Positions 46,584 through 55,336 of a stretch of 64,000 nt of DNA are shown piece after piece (the first letter of the stretch is position 1; each line of letters begins with the position of its first letter). Source of the stretch: Crocinitomicaceae bacterium (lineage in GTDB: Bacteria > Bacteroidota > Bacteroidia > Flavobacteriales_D > Crocinitomicaceae). The stretch is taken from positions 47,020 through 111,019 of the forward strand of contig JAMLHA010000011.1 in the NCBI GenBank assembly GCA_023957475.1, written 5' to 3'. Under the pieces are notes generated by a model that did not search any database, was not told the DNA's origin, and was given only the letters and a program-made list of their open reading frames with translations. Both the position numbers and the translations under genes were made by a program.

Positions 46584-47192
46584 TTAAATTAGCATAGTAC
46601 CGTCAGGTACATCTTCTGTAACCAATTTATTCATGCCAATTTTTACATTGTTTCCAATTTTTACGTTGGGCATAACTGTAACACCAGTTGCTAAAACACA
46701 ATTTTCACCAATATCAGCGTTGCCAAGTAATTTGACATCAGGTGAAAGAGTAGTGTATTTTCCAATTTTCACATCGTGACCAATCATGCATCTGACGTTT
46801 AAGAAAACCCCTTCTTCTATGATAACATCACTTGAAATTTGACAATTCATTTGAATAATCACTCCTTTTTCAGCAATGGTTGAATATTGACTAATTAACG
46901 ATTGAGAACATATATAAGAAAAATTATAACCACCAATTGCTTCTAATTGTTGATTGATTTCCTTTCTTTTTCTTGGAGAACCAATAGCAGTTACAAAAAA
47001 TGGAGATACTTCTATAAAACGTTTTTTTAATTCATCAATTGATGTGATAATATCAAATTGGTTGTATAATTTTTTTTCTTTAACATCGGAAATGTTATCA
47101 AAGAGAGCAATGCCTCTAATATAATTTTCATATCTAAAAATATCAATTAAATCTTTTGCTAATCCTGAAGCTCCAATCAATGTAATAATCAT
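46584..47192 (-). CDS. NeuD/PglD-like sugar O- or N-acyltransferase
   Basis: 202 residues. An N-terminal Rossmann-like domain (IITLIGASGLAKDLIDIF, FFVTAIGSPRKRKEINQQLE) is followed from residue 95 by a left-handed beta helix of hexapeptides (GVIIQMNCQISSDVIIEEGV ... GHDVKIGKYTTLSPDVKLL). The histidine in MIGHDVKIG is the expected catalytic base. PglD N-acetylates a UDP-4-amino sugar and NeuD O-acetylates sialic acid; no sialic-acid synthase is present, so a 4-amino sugar made with the DegT aminotransferase is the better guess. It has its own -7 box, 21 bases upstream. Confidence 0.85.
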   Translation of the reverse strand: MIITLIGASGLAKDLIDIFRYENYIRGIALFDNISDVKEKKLYNQFDIITSIDELKKRFIEVSPFFVTAIGSPRKRKEINQQLEAIGGYNFSYICSQSLISQYSTIAEKGVIIQMNCQISSDVIIEEGVFLNVRCMIGHDVKIGKYTTLSPDVKLLGNADIGENCVLATGVTVMPNVKIGNNVKIGMNKLVTEDVPDGTMLI

Positions 47193-47213
47193 AATAAGTG
47201 TGTTTTAATGAAA

Positions 47214-47221
47214 CAAAGATA
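47214..47221 (-). promoter_or_regulatory. -7 promoter box for the NeuD-like gene
   Basis: TATCTTTG on the minus strand matches TAnnTTTG, 21 bases before the ATG. Confidence 0.5.
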
Positions 47222-47237
47222 ATTTTATTCTTGAATA

Positions 47238-48035
47238 CTAACACTTTTTACGACACATAATTGTTAAGTTATATTGTTTTGTTTCTAATTGAAAATCAAA
47301 TTCATCTTGTTGAACGTAGCTATTTCCAATATATTCTTTTAATAGAAATTCAACGGGATTGAATTTATTTAGATTTTCTTCTACAATTTGCAATCCTTTA
47401 AAGGAAATGATTCGATTAAATAAAGAATGTGTTTGAATTAAATCATGCGTAACAACTAGTTGAGTTTTTTTTCCTGTCCAACTTTTTGTAAGATTATGGA
47501 TTTTCTCTCTGAACTCCTCATCCCCCACACTCAACACTTCGTCCAATAAATATACATCAAAATCTAAATGTGCCATAATAGAAAATGCCAAACGCAAATA
47601 CATTCCGTTGGAATAGTTTTTTACTGGTTCATCGATGAATTTTTCGATTCCAGAAAATTCTACAATCTCATCAAATTTTGATTTTATTTCTTTTTTGGAA
47701 AAACCATGTATTTGACCATTCAAATAGACATTTTCCCTACCACTTAATTCTGGGTGGAAGCCAGCTCCAATGTCTAAAATACTCGCTACTTTACCTCTTA
47801 TGGTAATTTGGCCAGTTGTAGGCTTTGTTATTCCTGCCAATAGCTGTAATAATGTGCTTTTACCACTACCGTTCGGACCAATTATGCCAACGCTCTCTCC
47901 TTTTTTTATTTCAAAAGATACATCCTTCAACGCCCAATGCTCGTTTGTGGTATTTCCTTCACTATCAACTCGTGGTTGACGTAGAGGGAATACTTTCGAA
48001 ACATTTTCAACTTTTATGGCTATGGTATCTTCCAA
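47238..48035 (-). CDS. ABC exporter ATPase, Wzt/TagH-like
   Basis: 265 residues. Walker A is GIIGPNGSGKSTLLQLLAG, the signature is NYSNGMYLRLAFS and Walker B is FDVYLLDEVLSVGDEEF, with the switch histidine in QLVVTHDLIQTH. This subtype exports lipid-linked polysaccharides with an ABC-2 permease; the long carbohydrate-binding C-terminal domain of O9a-type Wzt is missing, and only about 30 residues follow the nucleotide-binding core. The start is TTG at 48035 (TTGGAAGAT), 16 bases after an exact -7 box. The matching permease is at 51178, not next to it. Confidence 0.9.
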   Translation of the reverse strand: MEDTIAIKVENVSKVFPLRQPRVDSEGNTTNEHWALKDVSFEIKKGESVGIIGPNGSGKSTLLQLLAGITKPTTGQITIRGKVASILDIGAGFHPELSGRENVYLNGQIHGFSKKEIKSKFDEIVEFSGIEKFIDEPVKNYSNGMYLRLAFSIMAHLDFDVYLLDEVLSVGDEEFREKIHNLTKSWTGKKTQLVVTHDLIQTHSLFNRIISFKGLQIVEENLNKFNPVEFLLKEYIGNSYVQQDEFDFQLETKQYNLTIMCRKKC

Positions 48036-48051
48036 TGAGTCAGTTTTTAGT

Positions 48052-48059
48052 CAAAAATA
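48052..48059 (-). promoter_or_regulatory. -7 promoter box for the ABC ATPase gene
   Basis: TATTTTTG on the minus strand matches TAnnTTTG, 16 bases before the TTG start at 48035. Confidence 0.5.
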
Positions 48060-48104
48060 CAATTTTTTATCATTTGGAAATAATTTTAAAATAAAAAATG
48101 GCTT

Positions 48105-49268
48105 TTAAAGCCTATTTCTTTCATAGACTTTTCTAGAATTGAACCAGTAAATAAGTAGCGCTATAAAACAGAGTGCAGCTGTAATGAGATACATTTTTTC
48201 AAAACCGTAATGATCTTCTAAGTAAGCACCTATTAACATACCAGCGCCTATTCCTAAATCAAAACCTGTTAAATAAGTTGAATTGGCTGTTCCTCGTTGA
48301 GATGCTGGGGCCATATTTACATACATCATTTGTAGAGCAGGGAAGAGCGTGCCATATCCCACCCCTAAAATAAAGGCAGAAATACAGAATGAATATATTT
48401 CTTGAAAAGTAGCAAAACTGTAAAAGCCAATTCCAATGGCAACTATCGCAAAAAGCATCACTTTGTGTAAATGTCCTTTGTCCACCAATCTTCCTGAAAA
48501 TATTCTTGTTAGAATAGTGCCTAATGCAATGAATAAAAAGAAGATACCAGGATTGTCAATGCCAATGTGTTTCCCATAAAGCACAGCATAAGCGACCAAA
48601 GTGCCATAGCCAAAGGCTAAAAATAGTTGGTTGAAAAAGATCGGAATACCTTTAACTAAAATAAATCTGTCCAGTGAAATAGGTGGTTTTTTACCTACGC
48701 ATTCTCGTTTGGGTACATGAATAAGGCTAATGGAAATAATCGCAATAGTACCCATTATTAATGCAAATGAAATTAAAGCATTAAAACTGTAATTGTCATA
48801 TATTTTAACTGCAATGAAAGGTGCAATAGCCATCGCTAAGTTGAGGGTTACACCAAAGAAACCAATTCCCTCAGCTCTCCTTGATGATGGGATAATGTCA
48901 ATAGCAACAGTGTTGGCAGATACTGCTGTAAGTCCCCAAAACAATCCATGAATAAAACGAAGAATAAAAAAGAAAATGATGGTTGCAGCAAAATAATATC
49001 CTATGTAAATCAATACAAACATACCTGCACCAAATAAATAGAGCAATTTTCTGGGGTAAACATCAACAATGTAGCCACTAAAAGGACGAATTAGTAACAA
49101 TGCAATTACGTAAGAAGATAAAACGATGCCAATTTGAGAATGAGGCACATTTAGTTGCTCAGACAAGTAGATGGGAATTGTTGGCATGAGGAGATAAAAA
49201 GAGCTTGCAATAAAAAAGTTTGCCAAACAAGCTATTATAAAATCTCTACTCCAAAGTTTCTCCTGCAT
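48105..49268 (-). CDS. MFS transporter
   Basis: 387 residues from ATG 49268, with twelve predicted membrane segments. The loop 2-3 motif of the family is seen as RPFSGYIVDVYPRKLLYLFG and its repeat in the second half as TRIFSGRLVDKGHLHKVMLF. Similar proteins are drug or metabolite exporters (YfcJ-like). Substrate unknown. An upstream start at 49301 is excluded since a -7 box lies between it and 49268. It separates the two exporter genes of the glycan locus, and nothing shows that it belongs to the pathway. Confidence 0.9.
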   Translation of the reverse strand: MQEKLWSRDFIIACLANFFIASSFYLLMPTIPIYLSEQLNVPHSQIGIVLSSYVIALLLIRPFSGYIVDVYPRKLLYLFGAGMFVLIYIGYYFAATIIFFFILRFIHGLFWGLTAVSANTVAIDIIPSSRRAEGIGFFGVTLNLAMAIAPFIAVKIYDNYSFNALISFALIMGTIAIISISLIHVPKRECVGKKPPISLDRFILVKGIPIFFNQLFLAFGYGTLVAYAVLYGKHIGIDNPGIFFLFIALGTILTRIFSGRLVDKGHLHKVMLFAIVAIGIGFYSFATFQEIYSFCISAFILGVGYGTLFPALQMMYVNMAPASQRGTANSTYLTGFDLGIGAGMLIGAYLEDHYGFEKMYLITAALCFIALLIYWFNSRKVYERNRL

Positions 49269-49286
49269 CTCCTTAGTTTGAAAGTA

Positions 49287-49294
49287 CAAAAGTA
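49287..49294 (-). promoter_or_regulatory. -7 promoter box for the MFS gene, decides the start
   Basis: TACTTTTG on the minus strand matches TAnnTTTG, 18 bases before ATG 49268 and downstream of the alternative start at 49301. Confidence 0.6.
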
Positions 49295-49396
49295 CTAACA
49301 ATCCAAATGAAATAGTGCTTCCTTACAATTAATGAATTGTTAAAAAAACTTGTAATAAGATTCCGTTCTTTTGAAATAATCTTAGTTTGAATCAAA

Positions 49397-50995
49397 CTAT
49401 TCGATAACTACTCCCCAATGATTGGCACTTGCATGATCAAAATCCCATTTGTAGCGATCAGGAATTTCTCCATTTAGAAAAGAACCTACTTTAATAGAAG
49501 GGAAAATCTCTTCATAGGTATCCATGTCATTTAAGGAAACTCTACGATAGATATGAGAACGTGTAATTTTACTCATGTCTTCAATACCGCAAGCACCCAT
49601 TAATTCGATGAAATTTTTGATTGTTCCTGCGTGGTAATTAGCACAACGAACTTTTTTGTCTGTAACATCTAATCCGATGGTTAACTTAGGGTCGTGTGTT
49701 GTAATTCCAGTTGGACATCTGTTTGTATTACATAACAATGCTTGAATACAACCAATTGACATCATCATACCTCTTGCAGAATAGCAGAAATCAGCACCTA
49801 AAGCCATTACACGAGCAATGTGGAAAGCAGAACTAATTTTACCAGAAGCAGCTACTTTAATGTGTTTTCGTATGTCTAAGCCATTCAAAATGTTGTGAAC
49901 AAATGCAACGCCATCAAGCATTGGAGCCCCCAAGTAATTGGTAAACTCTTGTGGTGCAGCACCTGTTCCACCTTCACCTCCGTCAACAGCAATATAATCT
50001 GGATAGATATCCAACTCAATCATTGCTTTGCAAATAGAAATAAATTCAGCTTTATGTCCAATACACAATTTGAATCCAACAGGTTTTCCTCCTGATAATT
50101 CTCTCAACTGTTGAATGAATTTAACCATTTCAGTAGGTGTGTTGAACGCTGTGTGGTATGGCGGAGAAGCTACTTTTGTGTGTGGTTCAACATGACGTAT
50201 TTTTGCAATTTCTTCGGTATTTTTCACAGCTGGTAATATCCCTCCATGACCAGGTTTTGCACCTTGAGAAATTTTTAATTCGATCATTTTTACTTCAGGA
50301 AGTTTCGCTTTTTCAGCGTATAGTTCGGGACTAAAATTTCCGTCTTTGTCACGACAACCAAAATATCCTGTACCAATTTGCCAGATTAAGTCACCTCCAA
50401 ATTTCAAGTGGTAAGGGCTGATTCCACCTTCACCCGTATTTTGTGCAAATCCACCTAATTTAGCTCCACCGTTAAATGCCTCAACCGCTTGAGCACTTAA
50501 TGCTCCAAAACTCATTGCAGAAATGTTTAAAATACTTGCTGAATATGGTTGACTACAACCTTTATTTCCAACTTGTACACGAGGATTGGGATTTAATTCA
50601 TCAAAATGCTTGGGAGAAATAGAGTGACACATCCATTCATAACCTTCGGCATATACATCTAGTTGTGTACCAAAAGGAACTGTTTCTAATTCTTTCTTAG
50701 CTCGTTGGTATATTGTTGAGCGTTCAATTCTGCTAATTGGTTTACCATCTGTATCAGATTCAATAAAGTATTGATACATTTTTGGGCGCAATTCTTCTAA
50801 AACATATCTTAATCGTCCTAATAAAGGGAAAATTCTACGAATAGAATGTTTTTTTTGAAACATATCTTGATATCCCATCAATGTGAGTATCAGAACAATC
50901 ACAAAAAGTACATACCAATTGTGACTAAAATAAATGGATAGTGCAAGTGATATTCCTAATGCTAAACTTGAAACAATTACAAACTTTTGTCGCAT
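49397..50995 (-). CDS. FMN-binding glutamate synthase family protein
   Basis: 532 residues. Two membrane segments begin the protein (VIVSSLALGISLALSIYF and NWYVLFVIVLILTLMGY), then the glutamate-synthase alpha-domain-like TIM barrel: ISAMSFGALSAQAVEAFNGG, PGHGGILPAVKNTEEIAKI, YIAVDGGEGGTGAAPQEF and the iron-sulfur-like CIQALLCNTNRCPTGI. The domain is FMN-dependent. No glutamine amidotransferase domain is attached, so it is not a standard GltB; members of this group are of unknown reaction and may be bound to the membrane. Its location beside exporter genes may be accidental. Confidence 0.9.
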   Translation of the reverse strand: MRQKFVIVSSLALGISLALSIYFSHNWYVLFVIVLILTLMGYQDMFQKKHSIRRIFPLLGRLRYVLEELRPKMYQYFIESDTDGKPISRIERSTIYQRAKKELETVPFGTQLDVYAEGYEWMCHSISPKHFDELNPNPRVQVGNKGCSQPYSASILNISAMSFGALSAQAVEAFNGGAKLGGFAQNTGEGGISPYHLKFGGDLIWQIGTGYFGCRDKDGNFSPELYAEKAKLPEVKMIELKISQGAKPGHGGILPAVKNTEEIAKIRHVEPHTKVASPPYHTAFNTPTEMVKFIQQLRELSGGKPVGFKLCIGHKAEFISICKAMIELDIYPDYIAVDGGEGGTGAAPQEFTNYLGAPMLDGVAFVHNILNGLDIRKHIKVAASGKISSAFHIARVMALGADFCYSARGMMMSIGCIQALLCNTNRCPTGITTHDPKLTIGLDVTDKKVRCANYHAGTIKNFIELMGACGIEDMSKITRSHIYRRVSLNDMDTYEEIFPSIKVGSFLNGEIPDRYKWDFDHASANHWGVVIE

Positions 50996-51177
50996 AACTC
51001 AATGTTTTATATATAAGGCAAATGTGCTAATTCTTTTCTTTAAATAGTTAAACAACCTCCTATAAATATGAACAGAATAAAGTTGCTAACTTATAAAAGT
51101 AAGAATGATACAAAATTAACCTATTTTAAATCAAAAAACATGAGATTATAAAAAAGAAATCCTTATTTAGAATGGAA

Positions 51178-51999
51178 CTAAATATTGTCTGCAAACACCC
51201 CTTCTTTTTTATTGTAATAAAACAATCCAATAGTAAAAATAACACAGATTATTAATGCATTGAAAACCCAAATTAGTTTAAATTCTCCATATCCAAATAA
51301 CGACCACCTCCACATTTCAACTACGTTTGCGATTGGATTGTAATCAAGTAAGTAGCGATACTGCTCGGGAAGTAAAGTATTGCTAAAAAAAACAGGGGAA
51401 AACCAAATTCCAAAATAAAGCATAAATGGAATGAGGTGCAAAATATCTCTCTTCTTTAATGATAGAATGGAAATCCAATAAACAAAGCAGAGCGCAAGTA
51501 TTGTGTTGTAACTGATAATGAGTGGTAATAATAAAATCTTCCATGAAATACCTTGGTGGTAATAAAGCATCAATAAAATTAACAAAACCATGCTAATGCC
51601 TAACTCAATCAGTGCTATTATAGCTTTTGATAACGGAATAATGCTTTTGGGAAAATAAATCTTTTTGATAAGATGTTGTGATTCTTGTAAGCCATTGGCT
51701 CCAGCACTCACAATATAGGAAAAAAAATTCCAACCCAATAATCCACTCAATACATAGATAGGGTAGGGTATTCCTTCGGTTTCCCAATTTAAAAGAAATC
51801 CAAAGAAAAATGTAAATATTAGCAGGGCAGTTAATGGCTGTAAAACCGTCCATCCTAAGCCTATAAAAGTTTGTGAGTACTTAACTTTTAAATCTCTTTT
51901 TGCAAAAACCCATATAAGTGTTTTGAAATTCCATATTTTAGTTATGAAACTTTTAAAAGTATCGTCTTTCGATGAAATGATATGTAGTTCCTCACTCAT
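51178..51999 (-). CDS. ABC-2 type exporter permease, Wzm-like
   Basis: 273 residues with six membrane segments (ALLIFTFFFGFLLNW, YVLSGLLGWNFFSYIVSAG, LGISMVLLILLMLYYHQGI, IISYNTILALCFVYWISIL). The N-terminal FKSFITKIWNFKTLIWVFAK and WTVLQPLTALLIFTFFF are typical of lipopolysaccharide and teichoic-acid exporters. It should pair with the ATPase at 47238-48035, which lies beyond two unrelated genes. The ATG overlaps the stop of the aminotransferase gene by four bases, so those two are co-translated. Confidence 0.9.
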   Translation of the reverse strand: MSEELHIISSKDDTFKSFITKIWNFKTLIWVFAKRDLKVKYSQTFIGLGWTVLQPLTALLIFTFFFGFLLNWETEGIPYPIYVLSGLLGWNFFSYIVSAGANGLQESQHLIKKIYFPKSIIPLSKAIIALIELGISMVLLILLMLYYHQGISWKILLLPLIISYNTILALCFVYWISILSLKKRDILHLIPFMLYFGIWFSPVFFSNTLLPEQYRYLLDYNPIANVVEMWRWSLFGYGEFKLIWVFNALIICVIFTIGLFYYNKKEGVFADNI

Positions 52000-53123
52000 T
52001 CTTTTTCAAAAAAAGTTATAATTTTTTCAACAATGTATTGAACGTGGTTTTCACCCAGTTCAGTGTGCATTGGTAAACGCAATAGAGATTCTGATATTGC
52101 AATCGTATTGGGTAAATCTTTTAGTCCAAAATCGCTTCCTTTTGAAGAATTGTGCAATGGAATATAGTGAAACATGGTTTCAACGCCTTGTGCTAATAAA
52201 AAAGTAGAAAGTTGATCTCGCTCAACTTGATTCTTTAATAGAATGTAAAACTCGTGGTAATTGGTTTCAATTAAATCATCTGACATTAATTGGATTTTCC
52301 CTTGCAATTCCAATGGTTTTAAATAATAATGGTACAGTTTGCTCAAAATATTTCTGTGTGCTAAAATTTCCTCACTTCTCAAAAGTTGATCGTATAGCAC
52401 GGCAGCACTTAATTCATTCATTTGGTATTTTGACCCAACATCAACCCATTCATAGTAAGGAACACTTCCGTCGATAAAATCTTCTCGATTTGTTCCAATA
52501 TGATACAAATATCCAGCTCTTCTAATAAAATCAGGGTTGTTGATGATTAATAGACCTCCTTGAACGGCAGATATTTGTTTGGTAATATCAAAGCTGATAA
52601 CACCAAAGTCACCAATAGAACCCAATTGTTTACCTTCGTATTTATTTCCATACGCCATTGCAGCATCTTCGATGAGGTAAAGATGGTGTTTTTTGCACAA
52701 TGCTTTTATTTTGTTTAAATCACACGGATGACCGGCATAATGAACAGCAACGATTGCTTTTGTTTTAGGTGTAATTAAGTTTTCAATTAAGTTCAAATCA
52801 ATGTTTAGACGTTCTTTTTCTATATCAACAAAAACTGGAATTGCACCTTTTGTAACAAATGCGTTGGCAGTAGAAACAAATGTAAAAGAAGGCATGATAA
52901 CTTCATCACCTTTTTCTATTTTTATCAATTCAGCAATTATTTCCAACCCACCTGTTGCAGAGTGTGTAAGGAATAATTTTGAATCAGGAAGGGTTTTTTG
53001 CAATTGAGAAATACACAAATTGGAAAAATGTTTTTTTCTAAAAAAATTATAATTTGAATGTAATAATTCAATATTCTTCAGATAATTTGTAGATTTACCA
53101 ATGTTGTTGAATAAAACTTTCAT
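51996..53123 (-). CDS. DegT/DnrJ/EryC1 sugar aminotransferase
   Basis: 375 residues from ATG 53123. PLP enzyme that aminates a keto sugar nucleotide: IMPSFTFVSTANAFVTKGAI, AVHYAGHPCDLNKI, LIEDAAMAYGNKYEG and the Schiff-base lysine in FGVISFDITKQISAVQGG, with KYQMNELSAAVLYDQL later. The SFDITK order replaces the usual SFHxTK, keeping the lysine. It resembles RffA/WecE, which makes dTDP-4-amino-4,6-dideoxygalactose; the sugar here is not certain. A GTG at 53141 would extend it by six residues. The divergent gene starts only three bases away at 53126. Confidence 0.88.
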   Translation of the reverse strand: MKVLFNNIGKSTNYLKNIELLHSNYNFFRKKHFSNLCISQLQKTLPDSKLFLTHSATGGLEIIAELIKIEKGDEVIMPSFTFVSTANAFVTKGAIPVFVDIEKERLNIDLNLIENLITPKTKAIVAVHYAGHPCDLNKIKALCKKHHLYLIEDAAMAYGNKYEGKQLGSIGDFGVISFDITKQISAVQGGLLIINNPDFIRRAGYLYHIGTNREDFIDGSVPYYEWVDVGSKYQMNELSAAVLYDQLLRSEEILAHRNILSKLYHYYLKPLELQGKIQLMSDDLIETNYHEFYILLKNQVERDQLSTFLLAQGVETMFHYIPLHNSSKGSDFGLKDLPNTIAISESLLRLPMHTELGENHVQYIVEKIITFFEKE

Positions 53124-53125
53124 AT

Positions 53126-54031
53126 TTGATTCAAGTAGCACATATAATTAATCCCGTAAAGGTAAACGAATTTTCTGATTTACACTACGCTCAGCCCATA
53201 ACTTTTGAAACAATGTTGCGGGCACGCCTTTTTTCGTCTAAAAAAAATGCAATTCAGTTATATACCACTCAATTTGAGGAAGACAAATCAATTATTCCCG
53301 ATGGTTTTACTGTTTTATCGAATTTGGAACGCTCGGTTTTGGATGTAAATCCGGCTTTAACAAAGAGAAAACTACCGTTAATTGCCGATATTTTAGCTAA
53401 AAGAAGTGAAGTACCAGATGCCGATTATTTGGTGTTTACCAATATGGATATTGCTGTTCAACCGTACTTTTATGATGCTGTTTTTTCGTACATTGAGCAA
53501 GGTCACGATGCAGTTGTAATAAATAGACGACGAGTGTCTGATAAACTGAGGTCAATTGAAGATTTACCTCTTTTGTATGCAGATATGGGGAAATCTCATC
53601 CTGGATTTGATTGTTTTGTCATCAAACGTTCATTGATTGATCAATTTGTGATGGGAGATGTCTGCGTCGGAATTTCTTTTTTAGAAGCTACATTGGTGCA
53701 CAATATATTCTCTTTTGCAGAAAATCCATTGTTTGTTCCTGATGCACATTTGACTTTTCATATCGGAATGGATGTTTTGGTTCCACGAAACAATGCATTT
53801 TATTGGCACAATCGCAATGCATTTTTCAATGATATTTGCCCTAAATTAAAACCTCATTTTGATTTAAAGAAATTTCCTTATGGATCACTTCCTTTTCCTA
53901 AAAGAGCAGTAAAATGGATGTTAAACCCAAGTTTGTTTACTCGAAATTACATCAATATGGAAGGTAAAAACTTTTTTCAACGAGTAAAAACTCGAATGGA
54001 TGAAGTCCGTTGGAGAATATTGCAAAAATAA
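53126..54031 (+). CDS. Putative glycosyltransferase-like protein, TTG start
   Basis: 301 residues. The middle ADYLVFTNMDIAVQPYFYDA has a DxD-like acidic motif followed by GHDAVVINRRRVSDKLRSIE and HPGFDCFVIKRSLIDQF, arranged as in GT-A transferases, but I cannot name the family. The C-terminus is basic (FFQRVKTRMDEVRWRIL). An in-frame TGA at 53108 and no ATG before residue 30 leave TTG 53126 as the likely start. The gene diverges from the aminotransferase with no intergenic space and is convergent with, and touching, the cysteine desulfurase stop (TAA|TTA). Confidence 0.72.
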   Translation: MIQVAHIINPVKVNEFSDLHYAQPITFETMLRARLFSSKKNAIQLYTTQFEEDKSIIPDGFTVLSNLERSVLDVNPALTKRKLPLIADILAKRSEVPDADYLVFTNMDIAVQPYFYDAVFSYIEQGHDAVVINRRRVSDKLRSIEDLPLLYADMGKSHPGFDCFVIKRSLIDQFVMGDVCVGISFLEATLVHNIFSFAENPLFVPDAHLTFHIGMDVLVPRNNAFYWHNRNAFFNDICPKLKPHFDLKKFPYGSLPFPKRAVKWMLNPSLFTRNYINMEGKNFFQRVKTRMDEVRWRILQK

Positions 54032-55177
54032 TTAAGCCAACACTTTTTGATACACTTCTACAAGTACATCTACCGCATAATCAATTTCTTCTTTTGTTGT
54101 GTAACGAGAAAAAGAAAAACGGGCATTTGGTCGAGAAGTATCTGCGTTAATACCTTTTAATACATGAGATTCTGTTTTAGCTCCCGAAGTACAAGCACTA
54201 CCTCCACTACAAGCTACACCTTTTAAGTCGAGTGTAAACAATAGCATTCCGCCTTTTTCTGTTTCTGGAAGAGAAACATTTAATACTGTATAAAGTGACT
54301 CTTCGGGTAAAACTGTTCCATGAAAGCTAACTCCAGGGATTTCATTTTGCAAACGTTGAATCATGTGCGATTTAAGCTCTTGCACGTGTCGTTGATGTTC
54401 CTCCAAGTTTTCGTAAGCCATCTCAAGTGCTTTGGCCAAACCAACAATACCATAAATATTTTCTGTGCCTCCTCTGTGACCTCTTTCTTGGCTACCACCT
54501 TGAATTAAGTTTTGGACTTTTGCTTTTTTGTTGACATATAAAAATCCAACACCTTTTGGTCCGTGAAATTTATGGGCAGAACAAGTCAAATAGTCAATAT
54601 CAAGTTGTTTTAAATCAAAAGCGTAATGTCCCATTGTTTGCACTGTGTCGGAATGAAAAAATGCATTGTATTTACAACACAAATGGCTGACTTTTTCAAT
54701 AGGAAGTAACACACCAATTTCATTGTTTGCGTGCATGAGTGAAACAATTGTTTTCTTTGAAGTATCGCTCAATAATTCTTCTAAATGAGCTAAATCTACA
54801 ATTCCTTTATCGTTTGTTCGAACGTATGCAATTTCAACTTCTCCTTTTTGTACTAAAGCATTGATTGTATGATCTACTGCATGGTGCTCAAGCGGAGTAG
54901 AAATAATTCTTTTTGCGCCTAATAGTTCAACGGCAGAATCAATTGCCATGTTATCAGCTTCGGTACCGCAACTTGTGAAAATAATTTCAGCAGGTTCACA
55001 ATTTAATAATTTTGCAACGGTTCTTCTTGAATTTTCGAGTAAGGCTTTTGTGGAGCGACCATAAGCATGAGTGGATGACGGATTGCCAAAATTGTTTTGC
55101 ATTGTTGCAGTCATTGCTTCAATAACTTCTGGTGCCATTGGTGTAGTTGCTGCATTATCAAGATAAACGCTTTTCAT
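54032..55177 (-). CDS. Cysteine desulfurase, NifS/IscS family
   Basis: 381 residues from ATG 55177. PLP enzyme releasing sulfur from cysteine for Fe-S clusters or thiolated tRNA. VYLDNAATTPMAPEVIEAM opens the protein; the PLP lysine lies in YLTCSAHKFHGPKGVGFLY and the persulfide cysteine in GVACSGGSACTSGAKTES. The short segment after the catalytic cysteine suggests the IscS/NifS-like class I group. An ATG nine codons upstream lies within the -7 box and is rejected. No iscU or suf gene is near, so its partner is not known from context. Confidence 0.92.
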   Translation of the reverse strand: MKSVYLDNAATTPMAPEVIEAMTATMQNNFGNPSSTHAYGRSTKALLENSRRTVAKLLNCEPAEIIFTSCGTEADNMAIDSAVELLGAKRIISTPLEHHAVDHTINALVQKGEVEIAYVRTNDKGIVDLAHLEELLSDTSKKTIVSLMHANNEIGVLLPIEKVSHLCCKYNAFFHSDTVQTMGHYAFDLKQLDIDYLTCSAHKFHGPKGVGFLYVNKKAKVQNLIQGGSQERGHRGGTENIYGIVGLAKALEMAYENLEEHQRHVQELKSHMIQRLQNEIPGVSFHGTVLPEESLYTVLNVSLPETEKGGMLLFTLDLKGVACSGGSACTSGAKTESHVLKGINADTSRPNARFSFSRYTTKEEIDYAVDVLVEVYQKVLA

Positions 55178-55201
55178 TGTCAAATTGTAAATTTTAGGAT
55201 A

Positions 55202-55209
55202 CAAATATA
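55202..55209 (-). promoter_or_regulatory. -7 promoter box for the cysteine desulfurase
   Basis: TATATTTG on the minus strand matches TAnnTTTG, 24 bases before ATG 55177. It overlaps the alternative start at 55204, which supports the later start. Confidence 0.6.
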
Positions 55210-55282
55210 CAATGTTAGAAAAAGAAATTAACTAAAAAAATGAAATATCTATATACGTTAATAAAATCTTAGTCAAAACGAG

Positions 55283-55311
55283 TTGAAATTCGATTAAAAA
55301 ATGCATTTTTG
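55283..55311 (+). promoter_or_regulatory. Promoter for the MBL-fold gene, decides the start
   Basis: TTG (55283-55285), an 18-base spacer and CATTTTTG (55304-55311), one mismatch from TAnnTTTG. The box overlaps an in-frame ATG at 55301, so translation more likely starts at 55337. Confidence 0.55.
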
Positions 55312-55336
55312 TAAAACTTCAAAAGATACAAGTAAA

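Noticed and set aside
48105..49301. MFS protein starting at 49301
   Set aside because: An exact -7 box lies between this start and the later ATG 49268, so the longer form could not be made from that promoter.
49397..50995. Glutamate synthase large subunit GltB
   Set aside because: There is no glutamine amidotransferase domain and only one catalytic module with two membrane helices, so it is a member of the FMN-binding glutamate synthase-like family.
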